Shown piece by piece: positions 16,101 through 23,382 of a stretch of DNA of 43,571 nt. The stretch is from Bacillus paramycoides (lineage in GTDB: Bacteria; Bacillota; Bacilli; Bacillales; Bacillaceae_G). Each line of letters starts with the position of its first letter. Within the stretch, counting starts at the first letter, position 1. Below the pieces are notes generated by a model. That model worked only from the letters and a program-made list of their open reading frames with translations. It ran no database searches and had not been told where the DNA came from. The position numbers were made by a program, and so were the translations under genes. The stretch lies in contig NZ_MAOI01000119.1 of NCBI RefSeq assembly GCF_001884235.1, forward strand, positions 1-43,571. Reading direction: 5' to 3'.

Positions 16101-17662
16101 TCTACCGTAACAACCTCATTAGATACTACATCAACACGAACTGAGCTAGATGATAGTTCATAACCTTTTGGCGCTTCAACTTCTTTTAATGTATATGTTC
16201 CAACTGGAAGCTGTTTTGATAAAGCCTCACCTTTATCGTCTGTAATAATCGTTTCCACAACATTCCCATCTTTATCTATAACATCAAATTTTGCACCTGG
16301 TAGCAGTTGACCAGATTCACTATCCTTCTTCAATAATTTAAATTGGCCATTTTCTACTTTTTTCGTATTCTTCATAACAAGTTCAATTACGTTTGTCTTA
16401 TCAATTGTTACTTTTACTGGTGTATCAACTTTTATATATCCTTCTGGTGCACTTATTTCTTTTACAAAATAGTCACCAAGTCGTAAGTCTTTAACTTCCG
16501 CAATACCCTTGTCGTTTGTTGTAACAGTAGCCACAACAGTATTATCTTTATCTATAACATCAAATTTTGCGTCTTTTAAAACAATATTTTCATCGTTTTC
16601 ATCAACTTTTTTAATTTGTAAATTTCCTTTTTCAACTGATGGCTTTTTCCATTTCGGCCAGTTAAATTTGAAATTATGAACCTCAAATCCATCTCTTTGG
16701 TGTAATCCACCAACATAGGCTTGTCCGTTAATAGAACCACCTTTTGTTTCCACAACTGCGTTAGGCGCAAACACGCTTCCTACTACACCATAACCTTTAG
16801 TGGATATTTTAGTAGCATTTGGAAACACCCAAATTACTTTATTAGCTAACTCAGTAAAAGATGAATTAGGATCATATGCTTGAGATGTATTAATTAAGTC
16901 TGTTGCCATCCCAGTATTTCTTGTATCATACAAAATTGCACCACTACCAAAATTCACTTCTTCCGCATCTGAATAAATAACAATAAAGTCTTTGTTATCT
17001 ATGTTCGGAAGATAAACATCTCTTACATCAAATGTTTTCTTTCCTGTTAAGCCTGAAGAAACATAAATATTAGGATTCTTTACATCTTCTCCGATACCAA
17101 AGCTCATATTAGGTTTTGGTGTATCTGTATGTAGTTGGCTCGCATCCCCAATTACACCATCAACGTCTTTTCTAAACTCTTTAAATTTGGCATCAATCTC
17201 TGCTTGCTCTCTATAAGAGATACGATCATATGATGATTTCATTGCACCTTCAGGGTCACCATCTTTTGTCATCGCCACTGTTCCATCTTGGATAATTACT
17301 TGTCCTGTTCCCGCTTTCGTAAATTGACCACCTAGTAATAATGATGGATATCCTTCATCTACCCATGTTGCTCCAGCTAAGTTACTCGCTCCAGTTGCAG
17401 CCGCTACGACTGTATAACTTGATGCGTTCATATTCTTTTGAACAGCCATCGCACCCTCAATATCCGCACTTGTTGCACTATGATCTCCAAAAATGATTGC
17501 GTTGTAATAAGATACATCACCTAAACCTTTTAATTCTGTTGTAGCTGCCTCTGCTTTGTTTGGTAAATGGATTAAAAAATTCATACATACTAATAATACG
17601 ACCATAAAACTACTACTTATTTTTTTTACCTTTTGCCTAAATGATTTCTTCAAGAAATTCAT
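13187..17662 (-). CDS. Giant LPXTG surface adhesin: choice-of-anchor A domain plus 11 Cna_B/SpaA modules
   Basis: A 1491-residue cell-wall-anchored surface protein. Residues 1-40 are a signal peptide ending at KAEA. Residues about 45-335 match the choice-of-anchor A domain (GDVSYYNAIIFGDHSATSADIEG; GYGVVGSVFAPNAVVETKGG). Then follow 11 Cna_B/SpaA modules of about 90 residues. Each has an early V/I-x-K-D lysine and a KE-T-x-APxGY glutamate, the usual intramolecular isopeptide pair. Next comes a tandem (E/G)KPGEGT spacer crossing the wall, LPATG at 1460-1464, a hydrophobic helix and a short positive tail. Modules 3-4, 5-6 and 9-10 are near-copies of one two-module unit. It resembles B. anthracis-type collagen-adhesin MSCRAMMs (inference). 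A TTG at 17653 is better spaced from GGGGG than the ATG at 17662. Confidence 0.93.
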   Translation of the reverse strand: MNFLKKSFRQKVKKISSSFMVVLLVCMNFLIHLPNKAEAATTELKGLGDVSYYNAIIFGDHSATSADIEGAMAVQKNMNASSYTVVAAATGASNLAGATWVDEGYPSLLLGGQFTKAGTGQVIIQDGTVAMTKDGDPEGAMKSSYDRISYREQAEIDAKFKEFRKDVDGVIGDASQLHTDTPKPNMSFGIGEDVKNPNIYVSSGLTGKKTFDVRDVYLPNIDNKDFIVIYSDAEEVNFGSGAILYDTRNTGMATDLINTSQAYDPNSSFTELANKVIWVFPNATKISTKGYGVVGSVFAPNAVVETKGGSINGQAYVGGLHQRDGFEVHNFKFNWPKWKKPSVEKGNLQIKKVDENDENIVLKDAKFDVIDKDNTVVATVTTNDKGIAEVKDLRLGDYFVKEISAPEGYIKVDTPVKVTIDKTNVIELVMKNTKKVENGQFKLLKKDSESGQLLPGAKFDVIDKDGNVVETIITDDKGEALSKQLPVGTYTLKEVEAPKGYELSSSSVRVDVVSNEVVTVEALNKKIDEKVTGQFEIVKVDANDKTKVLSGAEFEVYKDGKKVDTLRTDKTGKVISQKLEPGKYTLKETKAPQGYKLLKEEIEVVVEANKVVEVQVENAKELGSLQVIKKDAESGKVLEGAEFRLKNESGQVVGEAKTTNKDGVVTFENLVPGKYTLEETKAPEGYKAVEVKVEVNVVANEVVKQEVTNEKVTGQFEIVKVDANDKAKVLSDAEFEVYKDGKKIDTLRTDKTGKVISQKLEPGKYTLKETKAPQGYKLLKEEIEVIVEANKVVEVQVENAKELGSLQVIKKDAESGKVLAGAEFKLKNEAGQVVGEAKTTDKDGVVIFENVVPGKYTLEETKAPEGYKAVEVTVGVNVVANEVVKQEVTNEKVTGQIEIVKVDANDKTKVLSGAEFTVYKDGKKVAELKTDESGKVMSPKLPLGEYTVKETKAPAGYKLSNKEWKVTIQNEKEVVKVEAENEKILGSLQIIKTDDKDQAKRLAGAVFTLKDAEGNVVKEGITTDESGTVKVDGLVPGEYTLEETKAPEGYELTKQVIQVTVDGEKVVDVKVTNSKSLGQFEIVKVDANDKTKVLPDAEFEVYKDGKKIDTLRTDKTGKVTSKKLEPGKYTLKETKAPQGYTLLKEEIEVVVEANKVVQVQVENAKELGSLQVIKKDAESGKVLEGAEFILKNEAGQVVGEAKTTNKDGVVTFENVVPGKYTLEETKAPEGYKAVEVTVEVNVVANEVVKHEVMNEKVKEKITGQLEITKVDANNTDKTLAGAVFEVWKDGTKIDTLTTNKNGKATSKKLEPGDYILKEIQAPEGYNLSDKEIKFTISNQKIEVVKLQITNEKDTGKEPEKPGEGTEKPGEGTEKPGEGTEKPGEGTEKPGEGTGKPGEGTGKPGEGTEKPGEGTEKPGEGTEKPGEGTGKPGEGTEKPGEEVGKPNLPEKEQGGSNDQELPATGHNTNYLPFIGVILVLLGLRLRFMIKNS
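13337..13588 (-). repeat. 21-bp tandem repeat array (12 units) coding (E/G)KPGEGT
   Basis: Twelve consecutive 21-bp units encode EKPGEGT or GKPGEGT, the last being EKPGEEV. Units differ by synonymous changes and by the E/G switch. Because 21 is divisible by 3, other frames stay open too, producing a spurious overlapping frame. It is a likely length-variable minisatellite. Confidence 0.9.
13915..16080 (-). repeat. Long direct repeats of about 540 bp inside the adhesin gene
   Basis: A two-module unit beginning VTGQFEIVKVDAND starts at about 16079 and again at 15539, and a related module starts at 14999, exactly 540 bp apart each time. A further copy of the pair (GQFEIVKVDAND, then GSLQVIKKDAESG) starts near 14430. 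Stretches of many tens of bases are nearly identical between copies. Confidence 0.85.
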
Positions 17663-18080
17663 TCCCCCTTTTCAAATTTCAAAAACTTATAAAAAGAAGT
17701 ACATTTCATATGTACTTAAAACCTATTCATACTAATTTACAAATAATCCATTTAGATAAAACAAAGAAGCTCTACAACTAATTGGCGAAACTACTACAAT
17801 TCATTTTTGAGATAATACGTGAACTAAACTAACATGCGAAAGTGCTTTTACTTATGGGAGCTCAATGAAATTAATCTGAAGAATATTTCATGTGGTGTAA
17901 CTGTTTTGGCAACATCATCCACTCTACAACAGTTTTCTAAAGTATTCAAGTGAATTGTCTGGATTTCAGACACAATTCACCACCTAAAACGCTTTCATTT
18001 TTCATTTGAATATGAATATGAATTTAAATTTTTCAAATAAGGTCGACAAAAAAACGTAGCCAAAAAGCTACGTTTTTCTT
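17663..18080. other. Intergenic region upstream of the adhesin gene
   Basis: This AT-rich stretch must contain the adhesin promoter on its left side. A hairpin, GTGAATTGTCTG against CAGACACAATTCAC with a 2-nt bulge, lies at about 17950-17983. Its right end holds the terminator of the HAD gene. No gene is seen. Confidence 0.5.
18048..18079 (-). terminator. Intrinsic terminator after the HAD gene
   Basis: AAAAACGTAGC (18050-18060) pairs with GCTACGTTTTT (18067-18077); on the minus strand it is followed by a run of seven T. Confidence 0.88.
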
Positions 18081-18953
18081 TCATCGTTTCGGTGTATGTT
18101 TATGATTCTTTAAAAATGGAAGCGGGAATTGTTTACGGAAATGCTCTTTAATCATATACTCTACGCCGTTCTCATTATTAGAGCGTGTAATCCAGTCCGC
18201 CGTTTGCTTTAATTCTACAGGAGCATTCCCCATCGCTACCCCGAGCCCAACATTTTCAATCACATCTAAATCTTCTAAACTATCCCCTATCGCCACCATT
18301 TCATTTAGCGGTATGTTCAAATGTTCACCAAGCAATTGTAACCCACGTAACTTCGATACATTCTCTGGAAGAATTTCTATTCGTTTCGCATCACAATCGA
18401 CATATGATATATCTTTAAACGCTTTTTTTAGCGTGTTAAGCCCTCTTTCTTGTTCACCCTTACTATGAAAGACAACGTCAATTTTCGGCGCAGCTACTGG
18501 ATGATCACGCAGTGCATCTCCTAAAGAATCTACAAATTGAACCGGATAAAATAACGGGTCTGCACTTGATAATACAGTACGCGCAATTAAGTTTGGTGTA
18601 TTTCTCTCACGATTCCCAATTGAAAATCGTTCATGCGAAATGCGAATATTACAATCAAAATGCTCTAATACTTGCACAATATTAAAGGTTTTCTCTTCAG
18701 ATAACCTCCTTTGAGCGAACGGCTTATCTAACGATGCTGAAACGAAAGCACCACTATGTGTAACTAATATAGAATCTAATTTTAACGACTTCGCTATTTT
18801 ATGAGCGGATTGAAAATTACGACTCGTAAACAATGTAACGTATACATCTTTTCTTTTCACAAAGTCAATTGTTTCCCGTAACCCTTTTGCGATTTTTCCG
18901 TTGTTGTATAGTAGTGTCCCATCTATATTAAGAGCTAGTAAGCGATAAATCAT
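18081..18953 (-). CDS. Cof-type HAD superfamily protein with altered nucleophile motif
   Basis: A 290-residue member of the HAD superfamily (Cof/IIB type), normally phosphatases of small phosphorylated metabolites. Motif I, usually DxDGT with the first Asp as nucleophile, here reads LLALNIDGTLL: the nucleophile is Asn (AAT codon). The other motifs are intact: TLFTSRNFQSAHK (motif II), a Lys region, and AIGDSLEDLDVIENVGLGVAMGNA (motif IV). It may be catalytically impaired or use another mechanism; the conserved remainder argues against decay. The frame is open to 19067, but GAGGGGGAG about 7 nt before the ATG at 18953 sets the start. It is divergent from the DNA glycosylase gene. Confidence 0.88.
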   Translation of the reverse strand: MIYRLLALNIDGTLLYNNGKIAKGLRETIDFVKRKDVYVTLFTSRNFQSAHKIAKSLKLDSILVTHSGAFVSASLDKPFAQRRLSEEKTFNIVQVLEHFDCNIRISHERFSIGNRERNTPNLIARTVLSSADPLFYPVQFVDSLGDALRDHPVAAPKIDVVFHSKGEQERGLNTLKKAFKDISYVDCDAKRIEILPENVSKLRGLQLLGEHLNIPLNEMVAIGDSLEDLDVIENVGLGVAMGNAPVELKQTADWITRSNNENGVEYMIKEHFRKQFPLPFLKNHKHTPKR

Positions 18954-19087
18954 GTCGCACTCCCCCTCTTCGCTGTTGTACTCTATCCATAATTTATGAA
19001 ATAAATGTAGTAAATAGAACGAGTTAGAATTACTACTGAAAATTTGGTTTACTATATACATATACAACTGGCAAAGGAGATAGTACT

Positions 19088-19702
19088 ATGCAAGCACCAC
19101 CTTCTTTTTATGAAGGCGATACGTTAGAAGTCGCCCAAAAGTTACTCGGACATAAACTTGTACATATTGTAGATGGCATAAAGCGGAGCGGAATTATTGT
19201 AGAAGTAGAAGCGTATAAAGGTCCAGATGATAAGGCCGCACATAGTTACGGAGGAAGACGGACAGATCGAACAGAAGTCATGTTCGGCGCACCAGGACAT
19301 GCTTACGTATATCTTATTTACGGTATGTACCATTGTTTTAACGTTATTACAGCACCAGTCGGCACCCCGCAAGGAGTTCTCATTCGCGCTCTTGAGCCTG
19401 TAGACGGAATCGAAGAAATGAAACTAGCGCGCTACAACAAAACCGACATTACGAAAGCACAGTACAAAAACTTAACAAATGGCCCTGGAAAACTATGCCG
19501 CGCACTCGGAATCACTTTAGAAGAACGCGGGGTATCACTCCAAAGTAATACGTTACATATTGAACTCGTTCCAGAGGAAGAACATTTATCATCCACATAT
19601 AACATAATAGCCGGCCCTCGCATTAATATTGATTATGCGGAAGAAGCTGTTCATTATCCGTGGCGATTTTATTATGAGAAGCATCCATTTGTTTCAAAAT
19701 AA
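19088..19702 (+). CDS. 3-methyladenine DNA glycosylase (MPG/AAG family)
   Basis: A 204-residue member of the MPG/AAG family, which removes alkylated and deaminated purines such as 3-methyladenine and hypoxanthine from DNA in base excision repair. Family motifs: [20 protein letters not shown] around residue 37-56, containing the catalytic Glu; [39 protein letters not shown]; and [12 protein letters not shown]. The length is standard. The start has AAAGGAG 8 nt before the ATG. The gene is divergent from the HAD gene, with 134 bp for both promoters. Confidence 0.95.
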   Translation: MQAPPSFYEGDTLEVAQKLLGHKLVHIVDGIKRSGIIVEVEAYKGPDDKAAHSYGGRRTDRTEVMFGAPGHAYVYLIYGMYHCFNVITAPVGTPQGVLIRALEPVDGIEEMKLARYNKTDITKAQYKNLTNGPGKLCRALGITLEERGVSLQSNTLHIELVPEEEHLSSTYNIIAGPRINIDYAEEAVHYPWRFYYEKHPFVSK

Positions 19703-19719
19703 AAAAAGGAAGCTTACAT

Positions 19720-19897
19720 TAATCTGTACCCTTTGTAAAGGACATTTTAAAAAAGTTAGGCAACATCAAAAAGATAATTTCTGTATTCAACAGAAGTCAT
19801 CTTTTTTAAGTTCCATTGATATCTATAGTGATTATAGTACGTCATATATTTCTTAATCTCTTGTTTCAACTTAATAACAGACTCGCGAGTTTCTATG
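19720..19897 (-). mobile_element. IS3-family transposase 3' remnant, copy 1
   Basis: About 178 bp here match 22973-23150 in the same orientation with only scattered differences. On the minus strand the matching copy reads as the C-terminus of an IS3/IS150-type OrfB (YVTYYNHYRYQ, then MTSVEYRNRLFDVA). This copy is shorter and stops matching where the sequence enters the tetR regulatory region. Confidence 0.8.
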
Positions 19898-19919
19898 TAG
19901 GTAGTAGTTTTGCTACTTG

Positions 19920-19956
19920 CTAATGTAAATTTAAATTGAATTTATATTTACATTAG
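19920..19956. promoter_or_regulatory. 37-bp near-perfect palindrome, likely TetR operator
   Basis: CTAATGTAAATTTAAATT, G, AATTTATATTTACATTAG: two 18-bp arms with one mismatch. It lies about 30 bp upstream of the ribosome-site-like AGGAGAGG of the tetR fragment, where a TetR protein's own operator is usually found. Confidence 0.55.
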
Positions 19957-19989
19957 ATGCGAAATTAAGTTTAGGAGAGGAGAGAAGAC

Positions 19990-20175
19990 AGGAAAGAAAA
20001 AGAGCGCTTGATTATAGAGATGGCCATGAAGTTATTTGCGACTACGGGTATAAATGCAACGTCAGTACAAGAAATCGTCACAGCTTGTAGTATATCAAAA
20101 GGGGCGTTTTATTTGTATTTTAAATCGAAAGATGAGCTTTTATTAGCGACACTTCGATTTAAATTGAGACTTTAA
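19990..20175 (+). pseudogene. Truncated TetR-family regulator (DNA-binding domain only)
   Basis: The frame from 19990 reads RKEKERLIIEMAMKLFATTG, then INATSVQEIVTACSISKGAF and YLYFKSKDELLLATL, the classic TetR N-terminal helix-turn-helix, followed by a TAA at 20173. About 130 or more C-terminal residues of a normal TetR protein are absent. No ATG is found where the start should be; AGGAGAGG precedes AGG instead. The truncation point coincides with the left edge of a palindromic repeat, which supplies the stop codon. Confidence 0.78.
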
Positions 20176-20206
20176 TCAGTGGGATTGAAATCCCACTGAT
20201 TAAAGT
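20169..20206. repeat. 38-bp perfect palindrome, bcr-like repeat fragment
   Basis: ACTTTAATCAGTGGGATT, GA, AATCCCACTGATTAAAGT: 18-bp perfect arms. The right arm CCCACTGATTAAAGT is the same as in the TTTAT-bounded repeat at 32105-32178. Besides ending the tetR fragment it can act as terminator for the minus-strand DHHW gene (stop at 20220). Confidence 0.75.
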
Positions 20207-20219
20207 TGAAAATAAGTTT

Positions 20220-21437
20220 TTATTTTACATTTTGAAATTTATACATATCACCATAAACGTTGGTATCGTTGTATATAAACAACACAATGTCTGCTTTTTG
20301 TTCTTCTAGTTGCTGTTTCACACTTTTTCCTTGCGTGTAACGAGGATCAATAAAAGTTGTTTTAGCAAAATTCCGTGCAAATAAAGGATATGTAGCATCG
20401 GCATAAGAATCTTTTAAGATAACAATGTGTAAATCGTTTTCTGCCTTTTCGTTAATGATGTTTATTTCAGGGAAATCCGTTTGATAAACACTAGCATATC
20501 CAGGAGCAGGCAGATCTTTTTCTTTTCCGTAAAACTGAGCCATAGATTCCTTAGCAGTATCATCTTTAATAGGACCATAGTAAACTGTATAGTCGTCCCA
20601 AGATTCATCCGAATTATAATGGACATATGGGATTTGTACAGATGAAGTATCAATTAAGCGGTACAATTGATTATTCCAGCTGCCAACAAACTTCCCTTTC
20701 GGTTTTTCCCAGTTAATGGTGTAATCCTCTTTCTTTATTGGTTGTCCTTTATATTTGTTTGAATGAGAATTAATAAAATTCATCGTATCCTCATACGCAT
20801 AAAAGGCACCTTCCATATTCCAATGATGGTCTGTAGTGAAATACATTCGTTCTAGTTCTTTGTTAGTAAATCTTTCTTTAAACATTGGTAATACATCAAT
20901 AATAGGGAATTTCGTTTCTGCCATTTTCTTAACAAGGTGATCCCTAAGTATTTGTTCGTACCCAAGGTTTAGGTAAGAGGGAAGCTTATATTGTAAAGCT
21001 GTTTGTTTACTAGGAACTAAAGAAAAATAGAATTCTGTTTGTGGAAAATCTTTTTTCAAAGTATTTAATTCATGAACCCCAGCATCAACATCGTTTAAAT
21101 GATTTTCCATATTAGGTCTATTGAAAATAAATTGATCGTTTGTAACGTGAATGCTGTTTACGAATGTCCGATTCATAGACAGTTGGAATTTTATATAACT
21201 TTCAAGAAATAAATCTCTAGGACCAATATGGTCTGTAAATTGTTTTTCGATACCTTTAAATAATTCTCCAGTTTTTATAGTGGAAGCATTTACAGCAGGT
21301 CTAATTGCTAAATTTCTGTTCTCAAATTCAGAAAATGTCTTTTTATCTATAAGGATAACTTTTGCTGTCCAAATACCCATTCCAAAAATAACTGTAAGAA
21401 ACCCCATTATTAAAGTGAGGTTTTGAATTTTTTTCAT
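20220..21437 (-). CDS. DHHW / AlgX-like membrane-anchored acetyl-transfer protein
   Basis: A 405-residue protein with one N-terminal membrane helix (residues about 8-30) and an extracellular SGNH-like domain of the DHHW (AlgJ/AlgX/PatB-like) type. The family signature TTDHHWNMEGAFYAYED is at 201-217 (Asp203, His205) and a Ser block, ILKDSYADA, is near 344. Such proteins take acetyl groups passed by an MBOAT partner and transfer them to an extracellular polysaccharide. The MBOAT gene is directly upstream, 12 bp away, in the same operon. The target is not known; peptidoglycan or secondary cell wall polysaccharide are reasonable guesses given csaAB about 20 kb away. The ribosome site is AAAGGAGG before the ATG. 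Confidence 0.88.
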   Translation of the reverse strand: MKKIQNLTLIMGFLTVIFGMGIWTAKVILIDKKTFSEFENRNLAIRPAVNASTIKTGELFKGIEKQFTDHIGPRDLFLESYIKFQLSMNRTFVNSIHVTNDQFIFNRPNMENHLNDVDAGVHELNTLKKDFPQTEFYFSLVPSKQTALQYKLPSYLNLGYEQILRDHLVKKMAETKFPIIDVLPMFKERFTNKELERMYFTTDHHWNMEGAFYAYEDTMNFINSHSNKYKGQPIKKEDYTINWEKPKGKFVGSWNNQLYRLIDTSSVQIPYVHYNSDESWDDYTVYYGPIKDDTAKESMAQFYGKEKDLPAPGYASVYQTDFPEINIINEKAENDLHIVILKDSYADATYPLFARNFAKTTFIDPRYTQGKSVKQQLEEQKADIVLFIYNDTNVYGDMYKFQNVK

Positions 21438-21449
21438 AGTGAACCTCCT

Positions 21450-22844
21450 TTAAAAACGGAAATAAATAAATGGATTATAAGTTGCATTTGTTAGGAATAC
21501 TAAAACAATGACCAAAATGCTTAAATAATATACTGGTGATAAAATAGCAAATCTTTTTGTTGATAACATTTTTTGTAACCATGGAAATACGGGAGCTGCG
21601 GTAATAATAGCTAATAAGAAAATGCCCCAATAATTCATTATATAGAAATAACTATTAATATCTGTTAACGGACCGTTAAATCCGAACATGGATTTTAAAA
21701 ACTCAAAGCAATAACTGAAATTATCTGCACGGAAAAATACCCATCCAATAATAACTAAAAACATTACGTAAATATGTTGGAGAGGACTCCATAATTTTTG
21801 AAGTAGGTTTTCAAGTCCAGCTTTTTCAAGTGCAATCAGAATTCCATAATAAATACCCCAAATCATAAAGGTCCAACTGGCCCCATGCCAAAAACCGGTT
21901 AATCCCCATACGATGAAGAGGTTACGATAAACTTTCCAAGTTGTAACGCGATTTCCTCCAAGAGGAATATAGACATAATCACGGAACCAAGAACCGAGCG
22001 AAATATGCCAACGACGCCAAAATTCAGAAATGGATTTTGAAATATATGGATAATTAAAGTTTTCTAGAAAATCAAATCCAAACATCTTTCCTAATCCAAT
22101 GGCCATGTCACTATATCCAGAAAAATCAAAGTAAATTTGTAACGTATAGGCAATGGCTCCCATCCAAGCTAATGATACACTCATATCAGAAGGATTCATT
22201 GCAAAAATCTCATCGGCTATAGCACCTAATTGGTTAGCAATTAAAACCTTTTTACCTAAACCAATAATAAATCGGCGAATACCTTCAGAGAATTTTTTGG
22301 CATCAACAGTTCGCTGGTGTAATTGGTGAGAAATTGTATTATAACGAACAATTGGTCCTGCTACTAATTGTGGAAACACAGTAAAGTATAAAGCTAAATC
22401 AAAGATATTTCGTTGAGCATCGACTTTTTTCTTATAAATGTCGATAATATAGCTCATTGCATGGAACGTGAAAAATGAAATACCAATTGGTAAAGGTATT
22501 TTTTCAAGAATAATATTGGTATGGAAGATAGAATTAATATTATCCACTAAGAAGTTTGCATATTTAAAATATCCTAAAATAGCGGTATTCATTACAATTG
22601 CAAACGTTAACAACATTTTCCTTTGACCATTTGTGAAGCGACTATTCCCTAACAAGATACCAAACCAATAGTTAACAAAGATAGAGAACAGCATTAGGAA
22701 AACATAAATGGGCTCGCCCCAAGCATAAAATACTAAACTAAAAAATAATAACACTATATTTTGTAGTTCTTTGCGTACAGCATAATAAATTAAGAGTACA
22801 GCAGGTAAAAATAAGCATAAAAAAAAGAGGTTACTAAATACCAT
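21450..22844 (-). CDS. MBOAT family O-acyltransferase (AlgI/PatA-like)
   Basis: A 464-residue membrane-bound O-acyltransferase with about 11 hydrophobic helices. Diagnostic segments are FPQLVAGPIVRY (about 157-168), QIYFDFSGYSDMAIGLGKMFG (236-256), SEFWRRWHISLGSWFRDYVYIPLGGNR (273-299), and the catalytic histidine H320 in GFWHGASWTFMIWG. It is inferred to move acetyl groups from the cytoplasmic donor across the membrane for O-acetylation of a surface polymer, working with the DHHW protein encoded 12 bp downstream. A good sigma-A promoter lies 30-60 bp upstream. The pair is bracketed by direct copies of an IS3 remnant, so it may be a mobile or deletable cassette. Confidence 0.92.
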   Translation of the reverse strand: MVFSNLFFLCLFLPAVLLIYYAVRKELQNIVLLFFSLVFYAWGEPIYVFLMLFSIFVNYWFGILLGNSRFTNGQRKMLLTFAIVMNTAILGYFKYANFLVDNINSIFHTNIILEKIPLPIGISFFTFHAMSYIIDIYKKKVDAQRNIFDLALYFTVFPQLVAGPIVRYNTISHQLHQRTVDAKKFSEGIRRFIIGLGKKVLIANQLGAIADEIFAMNPSDMSVSLAWMGAIAYTLQIYFDFSGYSDMAIGLGKMFGFDFLENFNYPYISKSISEFWRRWHISLGSWFRDYVYIPLGGNRVTTWKVYRNLFIVWGLTGFWHGASWTFMIWGIYYGILIALEKAGLENLLQKLWSPLQHIYVMFLVIIGWVFFRADNFSYCFEFLKSMFGFNGPLTDINSYFYIMNYWGIFLLAIITAAPVFPWLQKMLSTKRFAILSPVYYLSILVIVLVFLTNATYNPFIYFRF

Positions 22845-22874
22845 TCTAATTAATTCCTTTCCTATTTTATCTAA

Positions 22875-22903
22875 ATTATACCAAAATTATCTTGGTAATG
22901 TAA
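22875..22903 (-). promoter_or_regulatory. Sigma-A-like promoter of the MBOAT-DHHW operon
   Basis: Minus-strand TTACAT (22903-22898), 17-bp spacer, TATAAT (22880-22875), about 30 bp upstream of the MBOAT ATG. Confidence 0.7.
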
Positions 22904-22972
22904 GATAATAGAATTTAGAATGATATTTATATTGCGAGAGATAAAAAAATCCTTTTTTACCGATATGAAATG

Positions 22973-23310
22973 TAATCTGTACCCTTTGTAAAGGACATTT
23001 AAAAAAAGTTAGGCAACATCAAAAAGACGATTTCTGTATTCAACAGAAGTCATCTTTTTTAAATTCTATTGATATCTATAGTGATTATAGTACGTCACAT
23101 ATTTCTTACTCTCTTGTTTCAACTCACTAAAAGACTCGCGAGTTTCTATATGTGCTTCCTCTTTCAGGTGACCCAAAAACGATTTATGTGGGGCGTTATC
23201 TCAACAGTTCCCTCCTCTTGACATGGATTGTCCGAGCTTTAACTTTTTGACTAATTTTTGATAAGTAGTGCTTGTATAGTGGGCTCCTTGATCTGACAAA
23301 TCCTCTTATT
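22973..23310 (-). mobile_element. IS3-family transposase remnant, copy 2, with two nonsense codons
   Basis: The minus strand from about 23305 reads LSDQGAHYTSTTYQKLVKKL, KLGQSMSRGGNC, stop, DNAPHKSFLGHLKEEAHIET, then YVTYYNHYRYQ, stop, NLKKMTSVEYRNRLFDVA. This is the C-terminal third of an IS3/IS150-type OrfB integrase. Both in-frame stops (TGA and TAG) replace a Trp expected at those places (NCWDNAP and YQWNLKKM). The N-terminal part and the upstream IS end are missing. Confidence 0.85.
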
Positions 23311-23322
23311 ATACAAGAAATA

Positions 23323-23366
23323 CCCTATGGAATAGACCTTTTTAAGTGTCTATTCCATAGGGCACA
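23323..23366 (-). terminator. Intrinsic terminator after alsD
   Basis: CCCTATGGAATAGAC (23323-23337) pairs exactly with GTCTATTCCATAGGG (23348-23362), loop 10 nt, 20 bp past the alsD stop. Confidence 0.88.
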
Positions 23367-23382
23367 TTTTAATAGATTCCTT

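Larger units (their letters stand above)
19703..20219. other. Intergenic junkyard: IS remnant, operator-like palindrome, tetR fragment, repeat
   Basis: From left to right it contains an IS3-type transposase end (19720-19897), a 37-bp palindrome (19920-19956), a truncated tetR-like gene (19990-20175) and a 38-bp palindromic repeat (20169-20206). Each is listed separately; no intact gene remains. Confidence 0.8.

Noticed and set aside
15343-16110. Plus-strand hydrophobic open frames
   Set aside because: They are antisense shadows of the repetitive Cna_B modules; Leu/Tyr-rich translations arise from the Lys/Glu-rich sense strand.
19629-19856. Plus-strand 75-codon gene
   Set aside because: It is out of frame with the glycosylase end and then runs through the IS3 remnant.
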